Part shown: in pieces, positions 1-8,988 of the stretch | Layout: each line of letters opens with the position of its first letter | Numbering within the stretch: position 1 is the stretch's first letter | Origin: CAVSRC01 sp963750065 | GTDB lineage: Bacteria > Pseudomonadota > Alphaproteobacteria > Rhizobiales > Kaistiaceae | Assembly (NCBI GenBank): GCA_963750065.1 | Contig: CAVVPK010000048.1 | Coordinates: 71,045 to 135,044, forward strand | Reading direction: 5' to 3' | DNA length: 64,000 nt | The notes under the pieces: model-generated | The model's database searches: none | The model's input: the letters and a program-made list of their open reading frames with translations, nothing else | Told to the model about the DNA's origin: nothing | Position numbers and translations under genes: made by a program

Positions 1-203
1 TGCTGTCCAGCGAATATCTCGGCTCGGAATGCGTCCTGCGCCTCAAGCTCGCCAATGGCGATATCGTGCAGGTGGTTGAGCGTCCCGACCACGAGTGGAG
101 CATCGGGCAGTCACTGTCCCTGCCGATCGTGGAGTTCCTGGTCTTCGACAAGCACACACAGAAGCGCTGCGGCAGTTCGCATGACCAAAGGCAGGCATCA
201 TGA
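1..203 (+). CDS. ABC transporter ATP-binding protein, C-terminal fragment (cut by window edge)
   Basis: The reading frame enters from the left edge (first full codon at base 3) and stops at 201-203. Only about 67 C-terminal residues are visible. They look like the TOBE/OB-fold tail that follows the nucleotide-binding domain in importer ATPases of the MalK/PotA type (a short beta-rich run containing NGDIVQVVERP). No Walker or signature motif lies inside the window. The stop overlaps the start of the acylase gene in an ATGA junction, so the two are translated together. The transported substrate cannot be told from this piece. Confidence 0.6.
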   Translation, partial: LSSEYLGSECVLRLKLANGDIVQVVERPDHEWSIGQSLSLPIVEFLVFDKHTQKRCGSSHDQRQAS

Positions 204-2464
204 GCGAAACCATCGTGCTCGAAGGGCTGGAACGATCGGTGGACATCCGTGTCGACCGCTGGGGAGTCGCCCACATCGAGGCCGAGACGCGTAACGATCT
301 CTTCTTCGCCCAGGGGTATAACGCCGCGCGCGACCGGCTGTGGCAGATCGACTTGTGGCGCAAGCGCGGACTGGGCCTGCTTGCCCGCGACTTCGGCCCG
401 GCTTTCGTGGCCAACGACCGGGCCGCGCGCCTGTTCCTCTATCGCGGCGACATGGCTGCGGAATGGGCGGCCTACGGCCCCGACAGCGAAGCGATCACCA
501 CCGCGTTCGTCGCCGGCATCAATGCCTATGTCAGGCGCACGCGGCAGCATCCCGATCTGTTGCCGCCGGAATTCGCGATTGCCGGCACGCAGCCGGACCT
601 GTGGGCGCCCGCCGACCCGGTGCGCATCCGCAGCCACGGCAAGCTGTTCAACTTCGACAACGAGATTCGTCGCGCCGACGTCGCCGCGCGCTTCGGGCTC
701 GCGGTCGACGCGATACGGCAGGCGCCCAAGCCGGACTGGACCGTTATCCCGACGGGAATCGAAGGGCCGATCCCACCTCAAGTGATGGAGACCTATCGGC
801 TCGGCACCGAACTGCCGGTTCTCGGCGCCGGATTGACTGCCGCACGCGAAGACGCCGCGCTCAGCAGCGGCAGCAACAACTGGGCGGTGGCCCCCGGCCG
901 CAGCGCGAGCGGGCGTCCGCTCTTCGCGTCCGATCCGCACCGGGCGATGGCTCTGCCATCCCTGCGCTATCTGGTGCATCTCAAGGGGCCCGGGGTGAAC
1001 GTCGTCGGCGCCGGAGAGCCGGCGGTGCCGGGAGTTTCCATCGGCCACAACGAGGCGGTCGCGTTCGGCCTGACGACCTTTTCGGTCGATCAGGCCGACC
1101 TCTATGTCTGCCAGGCAGACCCCACCGACCCGAAAGCCTATCTGTTTGACGGCGGAAGCGAGCCTCTGACGACGATTGAAGAGACAATAGACGTCGCGGG
1201 CGGCCCGCCGGTTCCGGTGCAGTTGGCCTTCACCCGGCACGGCCCGGTGCTGCATCGTGAGGGTGACACGCTCTATGCCTTCCGTTCGGTCTGGTCCGAG
1301 CCAGGTACGGCACCCTACATGGGCAGCCTGCGCTACCTCACCGCTACCGACCGGCCGCAATTCGAGGCGGCGGTGGCGCACTGGCGCGCGCCGCCGGTCA
1401 ACCACATCTGCGCCGACACGGCGGGCAGCATCGCCTGGATCTCCGCCGGGCTCGCTCCCATCCGCCGGAATCACGACGGCCTGCTGCCGGTGCCCGGAGA
1501 TGGCCGCTTCGAATGGCAGGGCTTCATGTCGCCCGATGCGCTGCCGCGGATCATCGACCCGGAGGATGGATGGCTGGCGTCGTCCAACCAGATGAACCTG
1601 CCGCCCGACTACGACATCGACACCTGGCGCGTCGGCTTCGAATGGCCCGACCGGGTCCGCTATGAGCGCATCGCCGAGGTGCTCAGTACACGACCGCAGC
1701 ACACGCTCGCCGACATGCTCGACCTGCAGTGCGACGTGCTGTTGCGTCCGGCGACCGCCCTCACCGCCCTGTTGCCGGCCGTGCGCAAGGCTGTGCCGGC
1801 CGAGGCCGCCGACCTGCTGCTCAGCTGGGACGGCCGCATGGAGAAGCGCTCCGCCGCAGCGACCCTGTTCGAGGTGTGGTTCATCCATCACCTGATCCCG
1901 CGACTGGTGGAGCGGCTGGCGCCGGGCGCCTATGCGGCGTTTGAAGTGCAGGAGACGGTGCAGGTGGAGACCGAGATTCTCGTGGCGCTCCTGCTGGCGC
2001 CGGACGCGCGGCTTGGCGCCGAGCCGACCGCGGAGCGGGATCGTCTGCTGGCGGAAAGCCTCGCTGCGGCATGGGCCGACGTCACCGACCGCTTCGGGCC
2101 GGACCCGGCCGAATGGATCTGGGGCAAGCTGCACACCATGACTTTCCGCCATCCGCTCGCGGCGCAATGGGATATCGGCCCGGTCGCCAAGGCCGGCAGC
2201 GGCCTCACCGTCGCCAGCGCCGACTACCGGCGGCCCGGCTTCGGCATGACGCTCGGTGCCTCGTTCCGCATGGTCGTTGACGTAGGCGCCTGGGACGAAT
2301 CCATGGCGATCAACGCGCCCGGCCAGTCGGGCGATCCGCGCAGCGCTCACTATGCAGATCTGGCGACGCGCTGGGGCGACGACCGCTACTTCCCGCTCGT
2401 GTTCACATCCGAGCGGGTGCGCATGGAAACCTCCGAGACGATCCGCCTGGAGCCCGACACATGA
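200..2464 (+). CDS. Penicillin acylase family (Ntn-hydrolase) protein
   Basis: A 754-residue protein of the penicillin G acylase / acyl-homoserine-lactone acylase family, which cleaves amide bonds between an acyl chain and an amine. The family is made as a precursor that self-cleaves, exposing an N-terminal serine on the beta chain. The expected site is visible as GSNNW, with the serine near residue 225, followed by FASDPHR. The full length, with roughly 220 residues before the serine and 530 after, matches the family. No export signal is evident (the N-terminus is MSETIVLEGL), which is unusual because many members are periplasmic. It is coupled by ATGA overlaps to the ABC ATPase before it and the deacetylase after it. 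The substrate is unknown: a beta-lactam, an acyl-homoserine lactone or another N-acyl compound. Confidence 0.85.
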   Translation: MSETIVLEGLERSVDIRVDRWGVAHIEAETRNDLFFAQGYNAARDRLWQIDLWRKRGLGLLARDFGPAFVANDRAARLFLYRGDMAAEWAAYGPDSEAITTAFVAGINAYVRRTRQHPDLLPPEFAIAGTQPDLWAPADPVRIRSHGKLFNFDNEIRRADVAARFGLAVDAIRQAPKPDWTVIPTGIEGPIPPQVMETYRLGTELPVLGAGLTAAREDAALSSGSNNWAVAPGRSASGRPLFASDPHRAMALPSLRYLVHLKGPGVNVVGAGEPAVPGVSIGHNEAVAFGLTTFSVDQADLYVCQADPTDPKAYLFDGGSEPLTTIEETIDVAGGPPVPVQLAFTRHGPVLHREGDTLYAFRSVWSEPGTAPYMGSLRYLTATDRPQFEAAVAHWRAPPVNHICADTAGSIAWISAGLAPIRRNHDGLLPVPGDGRFEWQGFMSPDALPRIIDPEDGWLASSNQMNLPPDYDIDTWRVGFEWPDRVRYERIAEVLSTRPQHTLADMLDLQCDVLLRPATALTALLPAVRKAVPAEAADLLLSWDGRMEKRSAAATLFEVWFIHHLIPRLVERLAPGAYAAFEVQETVQVETEILVALLLAPDARLGAEPTAERDRLLAESLAAAWADVTDRFGPDPAEWIWGKLHTMTFRHPLAAQWDIGPVAKAGSGLTVASADYRRPGFGMTLGASFRMVVDVGAWDESMAINAPGQSGDPRSAHYADLATRWGDDRYFPLVFTSERVRMETSETIRLEPDT

Positions 2465-3372
2465 GCAACGAACACGATTCGGCCGCTAAGCACCTTCCCT
2501 GGCAGTGGCCCGAGGAGCACTGGCGGGGGCTGGTGTCCCAGGTCCGCGCCGGACGGCCGCTGAAGCCCGCGAGCTGGCCGGACGGTGCCCGGGCGGCCGT
2601 GGCTTTCTCGTTCGACTCCGATCACGAGACCAACGAGCTGCGCGTCGGCGGCAAGTCGATCAGCGCCATGTCCTGGGGCGAATACGGCAGCCGTACCGGC
2701 CTGCCACGCATTCGCCACCTGCTTGACCGGCACGGCATCAGGGTTTCGTTCTTCGTCCCGGCCGTCTCTGCTCTGCTGCATCCCGAAGAGCAGCGCTCGC
2801 TGATCGCGGACGGCCACGAGATCGGCGTGCACGGCTGGATTCACGAGCCGATGGAGGTGCTCGACGGCGCCACCGAGCGCGACCTCACCTTGCGCGCCAT
2901 CGACACGCTCGAAAAGCTCACCGGCAAGCGGCCGGTCGGCATCCGCACCCCGTCATGGGATTTCAACCCGGCGACCATGGCCATCCTGCGTGAGGCCGGC
3001 TTCCGCTACGATTCTTCTCTGATGGCCGATGACGACTGCTACGAGCTCCTGGACCACGGCGAACCGACGGGCATCGTCGAGATTCCGGTCGAATGGATCA
3101 GGGACGACGCGGCCTATCTGATGACACTGCGCGGCGAGCCGCTACGGCCATGGATCGCGCCGCGCGATGTGCTCGAAATCTTCAAGGACGAGTTCGACGG
3201 GGCGTACGCCGCCGGCGGTGTGTTCCAGCTCACCATGCATCCGCATGTGACGGGCTACCGTTCGCGGATCGTCATGCTCGAAGGACTGATCGGCCATATC
3301 CGCACCAAAGGTGACGTCTGGTTCGGCACCCATGCCCAGGTGGCCGACTGGGTGCGCATGCACGCGGCGTAA
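2461..3372 (+). CDS. Polysaccharide deacetylase family hydrolase
   Basis: A 303-residue NodB-fold carbohydrate-esterase-4 type hydrolase. Visible motifs are FSFDSDHE near residues 50-56 (the metal and catalytic Asp region), HEIGVHGWIHE at 119-129 (the metal-binding histidine motif), RTPSWDF at 162-168 and TMHPH at 238-242. This variant spacing resembles the Helicobacter PgdA / PuuE-like branch, some of whose members hydrolyse small imides or amides rather than polymers. It starts inside the acylase stop codon (ATGA), so it belongs to the same transcript as the acylase and ABC ATPase. Two amide hydrolases behind an importer suggest breakdown of an imported N-acylated compound; that is inference. 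Confidence 0.8.
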   Translation: MSNEHDSAAKHLPWQWPEEHWRGLVSQVRAGRPLKPASWPDGARAAVAFSFDSDHETNELRVGGKSISAMSWGEYGSRTGLPRIRHLLDRHGIRVSFFVPAVSALLHPEEQRSLIADGHEIGVHGWIHEPMEVLDGATERDLTLRAIDTLEKLTGKRPVGIRTPSWDFNPATMAILREAGFRYDSSLMADDDCYELLDHGEPTGIVEIPVEWIRDDAAYLMTLRGEPLRPWIAPRDVLEIFKDEFDGAYAAGGVFQLTMHPHVTGYRSRIVMLEGLIGHIRTKGDVWFGTHAQVADWVRMHAA

Positions 3373-3390
3373 CCGGCACGCTTCGCCGGT
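3372..3390. terminator. Short GC hairpin between convergent genes
   Basis: ACCGGC (3372-3377) pairs with GCCGGT (3385-3390) across a 7-base loop, right at the end of the deacetylase gene and facing the convergent glycosidase. There is no T-run, so it is a weak terminator candidate at best. Confidence 0.3.
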
Positions 3391-3449
3391 ACCGTGCGGG
3401 CTTCGCGCTTCGGCCGTAGGGCGTCGCCATCTGGACCCAAGTCTGCGCA

Positions 3450-4430
3450 TCAATCGCCGCGAACGACCAGCCGCCCGCCCGGCAACACCTCAACGGGTTC
3501 CGGATCCATGATGTAACCGCCGAACTGCGTCTTGCCGCCATCGGCGAAACCCATGATGCGCAGCCCCTTGTCGGTGTGGAGAATGCGGGCCGCATAGCGG
3601 CGGCAGGGCTCTGCTCCATCCAGGAATTTACCCGGAGCGATGGTCCAGGGACCAAGCGGGTGGCTTGCCATCAGATAGTGCGTTCCCGTGACCGGCTGCT
3701 GCGGGTTGGCGTGGCGGTAAGCAGCAGACCAGTGCGACGAAGCCGTACAGAACAGACAGTACCACCGGCCCCGATGTTCGAAGACCTGCGGCACCTCGAG
3801 CTGACCGAAACCACCTGAGTAGACGGGCGGCTGCAGCGTCCATGTCTTGAGATCGGGCGAGGTGGCGAGGCCGATGGCGCCGGCGGCGTTAGGCTCGGCG
3901 GCATCAGGAACACGCGCGGTAAAATACATGAGCCACTCGTCGCCCAGCGGAGAGCGCATGACCCACGGATCACGCATGGCGCGATCGTGCCAATCGCCTA
4001 CCCGATGTTCCAATTCATAACCGGCGGCGTTGGGGCCTGTGAGATCCAGGCAGAGGCCGTTGCCGACCCGCTGCCAGTCGTGCAGGTCCGTCGAGGTTGC
4101 GTGACCAATGCGCTGATAGAGCGAGCCTTCCGAGTGCCCCGTTCCGGTGTAGAAGAGATGCCAGAGCCCATCAGTGCCCGCCACGACCGAACCGGTCCAA
4201 GTCGTGCTGTCGTCCCAGGCGGGCCCTTCGCGCTGCGGAGCGAAGCACGTTCCTAGATGGGTCCAGTTGATCAAATCGGTCGAAGTCGCGTGCCCTTGCG
4301 TCACACTGCGATGCCTCAGATCGGGATCGCCAAGGGACCGGCTCGCCTGCAGGAAGAAGGCATGCCACCGGCGACCGTCGTGGATGTACCAGCTGTCCCA
4401 CAGCCATTTTCCCGGAACTGAAATCGTCAT
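3450..4430 (-). CDS. Five-bladed beta-propeller glycoside hydrolase (GH32/GH68/GH43 superfamily-like)
   Basis: A 326-residue protein with the repeated sheet pattern of the furanosidase beta-propeller clan. Recurrent HATSTD..NWT / LATSPDLKTW segments mark blade edges. Candidate catalytic residues are Asp12 in LWDSWY (nucleophile or base position), Asp154 in MRDPWV (the RDP transition-state stabiliser) and Glu212 in LEVPQVF (acid). No signal peptide is seen, so it should act on an imported sugar in the cytoplasm. It is the last gene of operon A, 12 bases after the oxidoreductase. It could hydrolyse a fructosyl or arabinosyl glycoside; the exact family number cannot be fixed by eye. Confidence 0.65.
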   Translation of the reverse strand: MTISVPGKWLWDSWYIHDGRRWHAFFLQASRSLGDPDLRHRSVTQGHATSTDLINWTHLGTCFAPQREGPAWDDSTTWTGSVVAGTDGLWHLFYTGTGHSEGSLYQRIGHATSTDLHDWQRVGNGLCLDLTGPNAAGYELEHRVGDWHDRAMRDPWVMRSPLGDEWLMYFTARVPDAAEPNAAGAIGLATSPDLKTWTLQPPVYSGGFGQLEVPQVFEHRGRWYCLFCTASSHWSAAYRHANPQQPVTGTHYLMASHPLGPWTIAPGKFLDGAEPCRRYAARILHTDKGLRIMGFADGGKTQFGGYIMDPEPVEVLPGGRLVVRGD

Positions 4431-4442
4431 GACGGGAGCGTC

Positions 4443-5492
4443 TCAGGCTGTGCGGTCGGCCACCGGGATAGTGCATCCGGCAAGGGCAGACCGACGCGCT
4501 GCATCCAATATCCGAACAACACTGCGATTGTTGTCGAGAGCGGAAAGATCGTGAGGTGCCGGCCGCAGTTGGCCGCGGACGACGGAAGCAAGGTAGGCGA
4601 ACGGCTCGCCGAGGCACCGGGGCAGCGCATCCGGTGTGATCATCGTCGCTTCGGAGTCGCTGCCGCTGCGCAACCAAACGGTTCGCGAATCCGCGGCGGC
4701 GATTGAGCCCGCGGTGCCGTGAAGCTCAATGTCCTTGCGCGGAAACGGCCAGTTCCACGACGCCTGGATGACCACTTCGAACTGGTCATAGGTGAGGACG
4801 ATCGATGCATCGTCCTCGACCTCACCGTAAAGTTCCTGCTTGAAGGCACGTGTAATTGCGGTCACCGAACTGGGCAGACGCCCGTCAGCGAAGAAGGTCG
4901 CCAGATTGGCTCCATAGCAGCCGAAATCGCTCAGGGCGCCGCCGCCGTTGAAGGGCTTGGTGAGCCAAGCGAGGAACTGCGGCTGACATCCGCTCTCGAT
5001 CGGTCCCTGGTGCCCGGCGCGGATCAAGATCTTTCGCGGCACGCCGACCGCGCCGTCACGGACCATGCGGAAGACATGCGCGTTGCTTGGGTACCAGCTC
5101 GTCTCATAATTGGTGAGAACATGGATGCCGTGCTTCCGGGCCAGGCGGGCAATCGCTTCGGCGTGATCGACGCTCACCGCAAGGGGCTTCTCGACCATGA
5201 CGTGCACACCGGCACCGGCACATCGTTCGACAACATCGAGATGATCGCGGATTGATCCGAAAGCCGCGACGGCATCGAGCGTTTCGTTTTCCAACATCGC
5301 TGCAAGGTCCGGATAGAGCCGACCGGCGGGGACCTCATAGCGTCGCCCGATCGCAGCACGGAGAGCTTCGTCCTGCTCGCACGCGGCAGCGATCACGAAG
5401 TCCTCGGGCGAGATGTGCTCGATGATGGAGATGTGATCATGCGACAGGCCCGCCAGCCCCAGTCGAAGCGGTAGGTTTGCTTTTGCGCTCAT
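4443..5492 (-). CDS. Gfo/Idh/MocA family NAD(P)-dependent sugar oxidoreductase
   Basis: A 349-residue dehydrogenase with an N-terminal Rossmann domain (GLAGLSHDHI, residues 12-21, a variant of the usual GxGxxG) and the family hallmark EKPLA at 101-105, whose lysine is a catalytic-site residue. Family members oxidise a hydroxyl of a sugar, inositol or amino-sugar. It sits between the permease genes and the glycosidase of operon A, pointing to oxidation of the monosaccharide released after import. Its start lies about 45 bases after the upstream permease stop. The substrate is unknown. Confidence 0.82.
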   Translation of the reverse strand: MSAKANLPLRLGLAGLSHDHISIIEHISPEDFVIAAACEQDEALRAAIGRRYEVPAGRLYPDLAAMLENETLDAVAAFGSIRDHLDVVERCAGAGVHVMVEKPLAVSVDHAEAIARLARKHGIHVLTNYETSWYPSNAHVFRMVRDGAVGVPRKILIRAGHQGPIESGCQPQFLAWLTKPFNGGGALSDFGCYGANLATFFADGRLPSSVTAITRAFKQELYGEVEDDASIVLTYDQFEVVIQASWNWPFPRKDIELHGTAGSIAAADSRTVWLRSGSDSEATMITPDALPRCLGEPFAYLASVVRGQLRPAPHDLSALDNNRSVVRILDAARRSALAGCTIPVADRTA

Positions 5493-5537
5493 TGTGAAAA
5501 TTCAGGCAGAGTTGATTTGTCTGGGCCGATGCCGCAC

Positions 5538-6461
5538 CTAGCCTTTCACTCCGCTCGCCGCGACGCTCTGGATGAACCACCGCTGGAAGAGGACGAAGAT
5601 CGCAAGCACGGGAAGAGTTATCATGGCGGCATACGCCAATATCTGACCCCAGTCGGGGTTCTGCGTGTAGAACGTCGTGATGCCCACCGTCAGCGGACGC
5701 GATGCCTGGCCCGGCACGGCGATCACCGGCCACAGGTAGTCGTTCCAGCGAGCCTGAAACTGCAGAATCGCGACCGATGCGATCACCGGGCGCGACAGCG
5801 GCATGATGATGTTCCAGTAGATCTGGAAAGAAGATGCACCGTCAATCCGGGCAGCCTCGTCGAAGTCCTTGGGAATATCGAGGAAGAACTGGTAGAACAA
5901 AAAGATCGAGAAGGCGTCCGCGATAAACGGAATGATCTGTACATGCAGCGTGTTGAGCCAGGAGCGCTGCAGCTCCAGGCCGGCGTCCCCGATCGTGAGC
6001 CACGGCAGGTTGTTCACCACGAACAAGAGCGGCACCGCGATCGCCTCAAATGGAACGACCAGCAGCGCGACCACAAGCGCCAGCATCCAGGTCTTGCCGC
6101 GCCATTCGAGCCGCGCCAAGGCGAAGGCAGCCATCGAGTTGACCGCAATACTCAGCACGACGCTGACCGTTGCGATGATGACCGAATTGAGAAGATAGGA
6201 GAGGAAGGGCGTTCGCGCGAAGACTTCCGCGAAGTTCTTGGTGGTCGTTTCGGTCGGGAAGAGCGCAAGCAGCGGGTTTGCCGCCCTCAGATCGAGGAAG
6301 ATTCGGGCCACCGGTTTGAACGCCGACACGAACACGAAGACAATCGGCATCAAGGCAAAGGCAGCCCAGATCAGCATCAGCCCATAGGTGAAGGCGCGGA
6401 ACAGCCGATCGCGGGATGGCGCCGTACCCGGCAATGCTGGAGCGTATTCGTCGACTTGCAT
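5538..6461 (-). CDS. Carbohydrate ABC transporter permease, CUT1 (MalG-like)
   Basis: A 307-residue inner-membrane permease with six predicted hydrophobic segments. The cytoplasmic EAA loop, which docks the ATPase, reads EAARIDGASSFQ near residues 200-211. It follows the other permease with an 11-base gap and precedes the oxidoreductase. With its partner it forms the channel of importer A. No ATPase gene is present in this operon, so a shared MsmK/UgpC-type ATPase probably energises it. Confidence 0.88.
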   Translation of the reverse strand: MQVDEYAPALPGTAPSRDRLFRAFTYGLMLIWAAFALMPIVFVFVSAFKPVARIFLDLRAANPLLALFPTETTTKNFAEVFARTPFLSYLLNSVIIATVSVVLSIAVNSMAAFALARLEWRGKTWMLALVVALLVVPFEAIAVPLLFVVNNLPWLTIGDAGLELQRSWLNTLHVQIIPFIADAFSIFLFYQFFLDIPKDFDEAARIDGASSFQIYWNIIMPLSRPVIASVAILQFQARWNDYLWPVIAVPGQASRPLTVGITTFYTQNPDWGQILAYAAMITLPVLAIFVLFQRWFIQSVAASGVKG

Positions 6462-6472
6462 CGCAGGAACTC

Positions 6473-7510
6473 CTAGCCGCGCTCGCGCATCACCCTGCGC
6501 AGACCGAACGTGATGGCGATGACGATGAGGAAAAAGACGAAGGAAATTGCCGAGGCGTAGCCAAGATTGAGGCTCTTGAAGCCGACGCGGATAGCATGGA
6601 AGACGACCGTCGATGTCGCGTTGTCGATGGGCCCGCCCTGCGTCATCACGTCGACCTGCGTGAACAGGCGGAAGGAGGAGATCGTCGTTGTGATGATGAC
6701 GAAGGTCATCGCGTTGTGCAGGCCCGGCAACGTCACGTGCCGGAACCGCTGGAGCCGACTGGCGCCGTCGATTTCGGCGGCCTCGTAGAGGATGGTTGGA
6801 ATATGCTGCAGGCCCGCGAGGAACAGCACCATCTGGAAGCCGGCGCCTTGCCAGACTGACATTATGAGGATCGCCGGCATGGCGAGATTCTTCTCACCGA
6901 GCCAGTTCGGATTGCCGAACAGCCCTGCGCTTATCAAATTCAGCATCCGGTTGAAGAGGCCGAAATCGGGATTGTAGAGGAAGATCCACACCACCGAGAT
7001 CACCGCCATCGAGGTAACCACCGGGCTGAAGAAGATCGCCCTGAAGATGCGGTTGCCGCCCAGGTTCTGATTGACCAGCAGCGCCAATCCCAATGCGATG
7101 CCGCACTGAATCGGCACGACCATGATCGAGAAATAGAAGTTGTTGAGCAACGAGCGCCAGAACACCCGGTCTGTCGCCAGGACCAGGATGCGCTTGCCCA
7201 TGATGTCGAAGCTGAACCACTCGGAGAAACCCGCGAGGTCCGGCCTTGCATGAATGACCGTGTGCACGCGGGGATATTCAGGCTCGCCACTGTCGGAATA
7301 ACCAGTGGGATCGACGGTTACGACAGATAGTTTCAGCAGGCGCTCGTAGTTGGCCGTTCCGACGAACTGCGCCGGTGTCGGCGAGACGAACCGCTGGTTG
7401 GTCAGGCTGAAGATCGCGGAAAGCAGGAACGGCAACACGACGAACAGCACGATGCCGACAAGCGCCGGGGCGAAGAGCAGCCATGCGCGGAAGCCGTCGT
7501 GGTTCCTCAT
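6473..7510 (-). CDS. Sugar ABC transporter permease, CUT1 (MalF-like)
   Basis: A 345-residue permease with an EAA loop, EAAEIDGASRLQ, around residues 242-253. Between the first and second membrane segments lies an extended periplasmic loop (roughly residues 45-95), longer than in the smallest members. It is the first permease after the binding protein, separated from it by 75 bases holding a strong stem-loop (7542-7576). It pairs with the downstream permease to form importer A. Confidence 0.88.
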   Translation of the reverse strand: MRNHDGFRAWLLFAPALVGIVLFVVLPFLLSAIFSLTNQRFVSPTPAQFVGTANYERLLKLSVVTVDPTGYSDSGEPEYPRVHTVIHARPDLAGFSEWFSFDIMGKRILVLATDRVFWRSLLNNFYFSIMVVPIQCGIALGLALLVNQNLGGNRIFRAIFFSPVVTSMAVISVVWIFLYNPDFGLFNRMLNLISAGLFGNPNWLGEKNLAMPAILIMSVWQGAGFQMVLFLAGLQHIPTILYEAAEIDGASRLQRFRHVTLPGLHNAMTFVIITTTISSFRLFTQVDVMTQGGPIDNATSTVVFHAIRVGFKSLNLGYASAISFVFFLIVIAITFGLRRVMRERG

Positions 7511-7541
7511 CGCGCCCTCTCCATGATCTCTTGTAGGAAAG

Positions 7542-7576
7542 CTCGGGCGCCCGCGGGAGATATTCGGGCGCCCGAG
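7542..7576 (-). promoter_or_regulatory. Intercistronic stem-loop after binding-protein gene (operon A)
   Basis: CTCGGGCGCCCG (7542-7553) and CGGGCGCCCGAG (7565-7576) form a perfect 12-bp inverted repeat around an 11-base loop, exactly between the binding-protein stop and the permease start. There is no T-run on the minus strand. Such stems usually stabilise the upstream mRNA or attenuate read-through, giving more binding protein than permease. Confidence 0.7.
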
Positions 7577-7585
7577 ACGGGAGGT

Positions 7586-8917
7586 CTACTTGAAGCCGTA
7601 GCCGTTGTTGGCCTTGATATCGGCGTCGATCGACGTCACCGCTTCGTCGAGGGTATCGGCGACGTTGGCGCCATTGGCGATGGCCATTGCCGCTTCCTCG
7701 AACTTCACGGAGATGTTGCCGTAGGCCGGAGTCGGCGGACGGATCACCGCGAAGGCCTTCGGGTAGGCGGTGATGCCCGCCATCGGGCCACCTTCCTTGT
7801 AGAGGTTGGCACCTGCCACCGCGCTGGCGCGGCTGGGGATCAGGCCGGTGGCGTTCGACATCTTGGCGATGTTATCCGCTTTCATCATGTAGTCGATGAA
7901 GGCCCAGGCGCCGTCCGGATTGCCGCACGACTTGGTGATCGCCCACTGCCACGAGCCCGCTCCCACCTTGGGGCCCTTGCCGAGGTCCGGCGGCGGCATG
8001 TAGACGAGATCGTCGCCCCACGCCTTTTGCAGGTTCGGGTAGTACCAGTTGCCGATATAGGCCAGTGCCGCACGCCCCTGGATGAACGCCTGGTCATCCG
8101 TCGACTTTGGATTGGCGTATCCCGACGTGAACAGGTTCTGCCACCACTTGCCCCATGCATTCGCCTCGGGGCCGTTCAGCTTGCCTTCGGCGGTCAGATA
8201 GGTGCTGCGGTCGATCAGGTCGCCGCCGAAGCTCTGCAGCAGCGGCGAGTAGGCATACGGAATCCACTCGTGGGTATAGAAGGTGAAAAGGTCGATGGAG
8301 TTCTCAAACTCGCCCGAGTCCTTGAAAACCTTGAGCGCGTTGTCGAATTCGTCCTTCGTCAACGGATCGTTGACGCCGGTGGGGATGCGGATGCCGTACT
8401 TCTTGAACACCGATTTCCGGCCCCACAGCGCCAGTGAGGCTTCGAACTGGCCAAGGCCGTAAATGTGCCCGTTGTACTCCCCAATGGTCGAAGGCAGCAT
8501 GTCGGCCTTCATCTCGGGGGTCACGTACTTGTCGAGCGGGATGACGTTGCCGGCCCAGGCAAAGTTCGGGACCAAGGGCCCGTCCACGTCAATGGCACAG
8601 GGAAGCGTACCCGACAGGGCGGCTGCATTGACGGAATCCGAATAGGACTTCTGCGGGAGCTCTTCCCACTTCACCTTCCAGGTCGATTGCGAGGCATTGA
8701 ATCCCGACACGAAAGACGCGAATGTGTCCATCTCCGGCTTGAGATCGCCGATGTGTCTCCACACTGTGATCTCGGTGGGCGCCGCTGTTGCGACGGTCGG
8801 TGTCACCAGGGAGGTCGATAGAATCAGGGCCAGTGCTGCACCCAAAACAGCGCCCCCTCTTTCGACGGCGCGGCGTTCCGGCATTGCCGGGACGCCGATG
8901 CCAATATGGATGTTCAT
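7586..8917 (-). CDS. Sugar ABC transporter substrate-binding protein (CUT1)
   Basis: A 443-residue secreted binding protein. I place the start at the ATG at 8917 because AAAGGAGG lies just upstream; an in-frame start at 8977 lacks this. The N-terminus has a hydrophobic signal segment (about residues 22-45, ending near VATAAP), followed by a mature domain beginning TEITVWRHIGD, typical of the family-1 solute-binding fold. It is the first transporter gene of operon A, 71 bases after the LacI gene, and should deliver sugar to the two permeases. The ligand is unknown. Confidence 0.88.
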   Translation of the reverse strand: MNIHIGIGVPAMPERRAVERGGAVLGAALALILSTSLVTPTVATAAPTEITVWRHIGDLKPEMDTFASFVSGFNASQSTWKVKWEELPQKSYSDSVNAAALSGTLPCAIDVDGPLVPNFAWAGNVIPLDKYVTPEMKADMLPSTIGEYNGHIYGLGQFEASLALWGRKSVFKKYGIRIPTGVNDPLTKDEFDNALKVFKDSGEFENSIDLFTFYTHEWIPYAYSPLLQSFGGDLIDRSTYLTAEGKLNGPEANAWGKWWQNLFTSGYANPKSTDDQAFIQGRAALAYIGNWYYPNLQKAWGDDLVYMPPPDLGKGPKVGAGSWQWAITKSCGNPDGAWAFIDYMMKADNIAKMSNATGLIPSRASAVAGANLYKEGGPMAGITAYPKAFAVIRPPTPAYGNISVKFEEAAMAIANGANVADTLDEAVTSIDADIKANNGYGFK

Positions 8918-8988
8918 CCTAGTTTCCTCCTTTGATTGAGTTTGCAGTCCGTTCTTCCGGTACCGATCGATTGGCATCCCTCCCTTTG

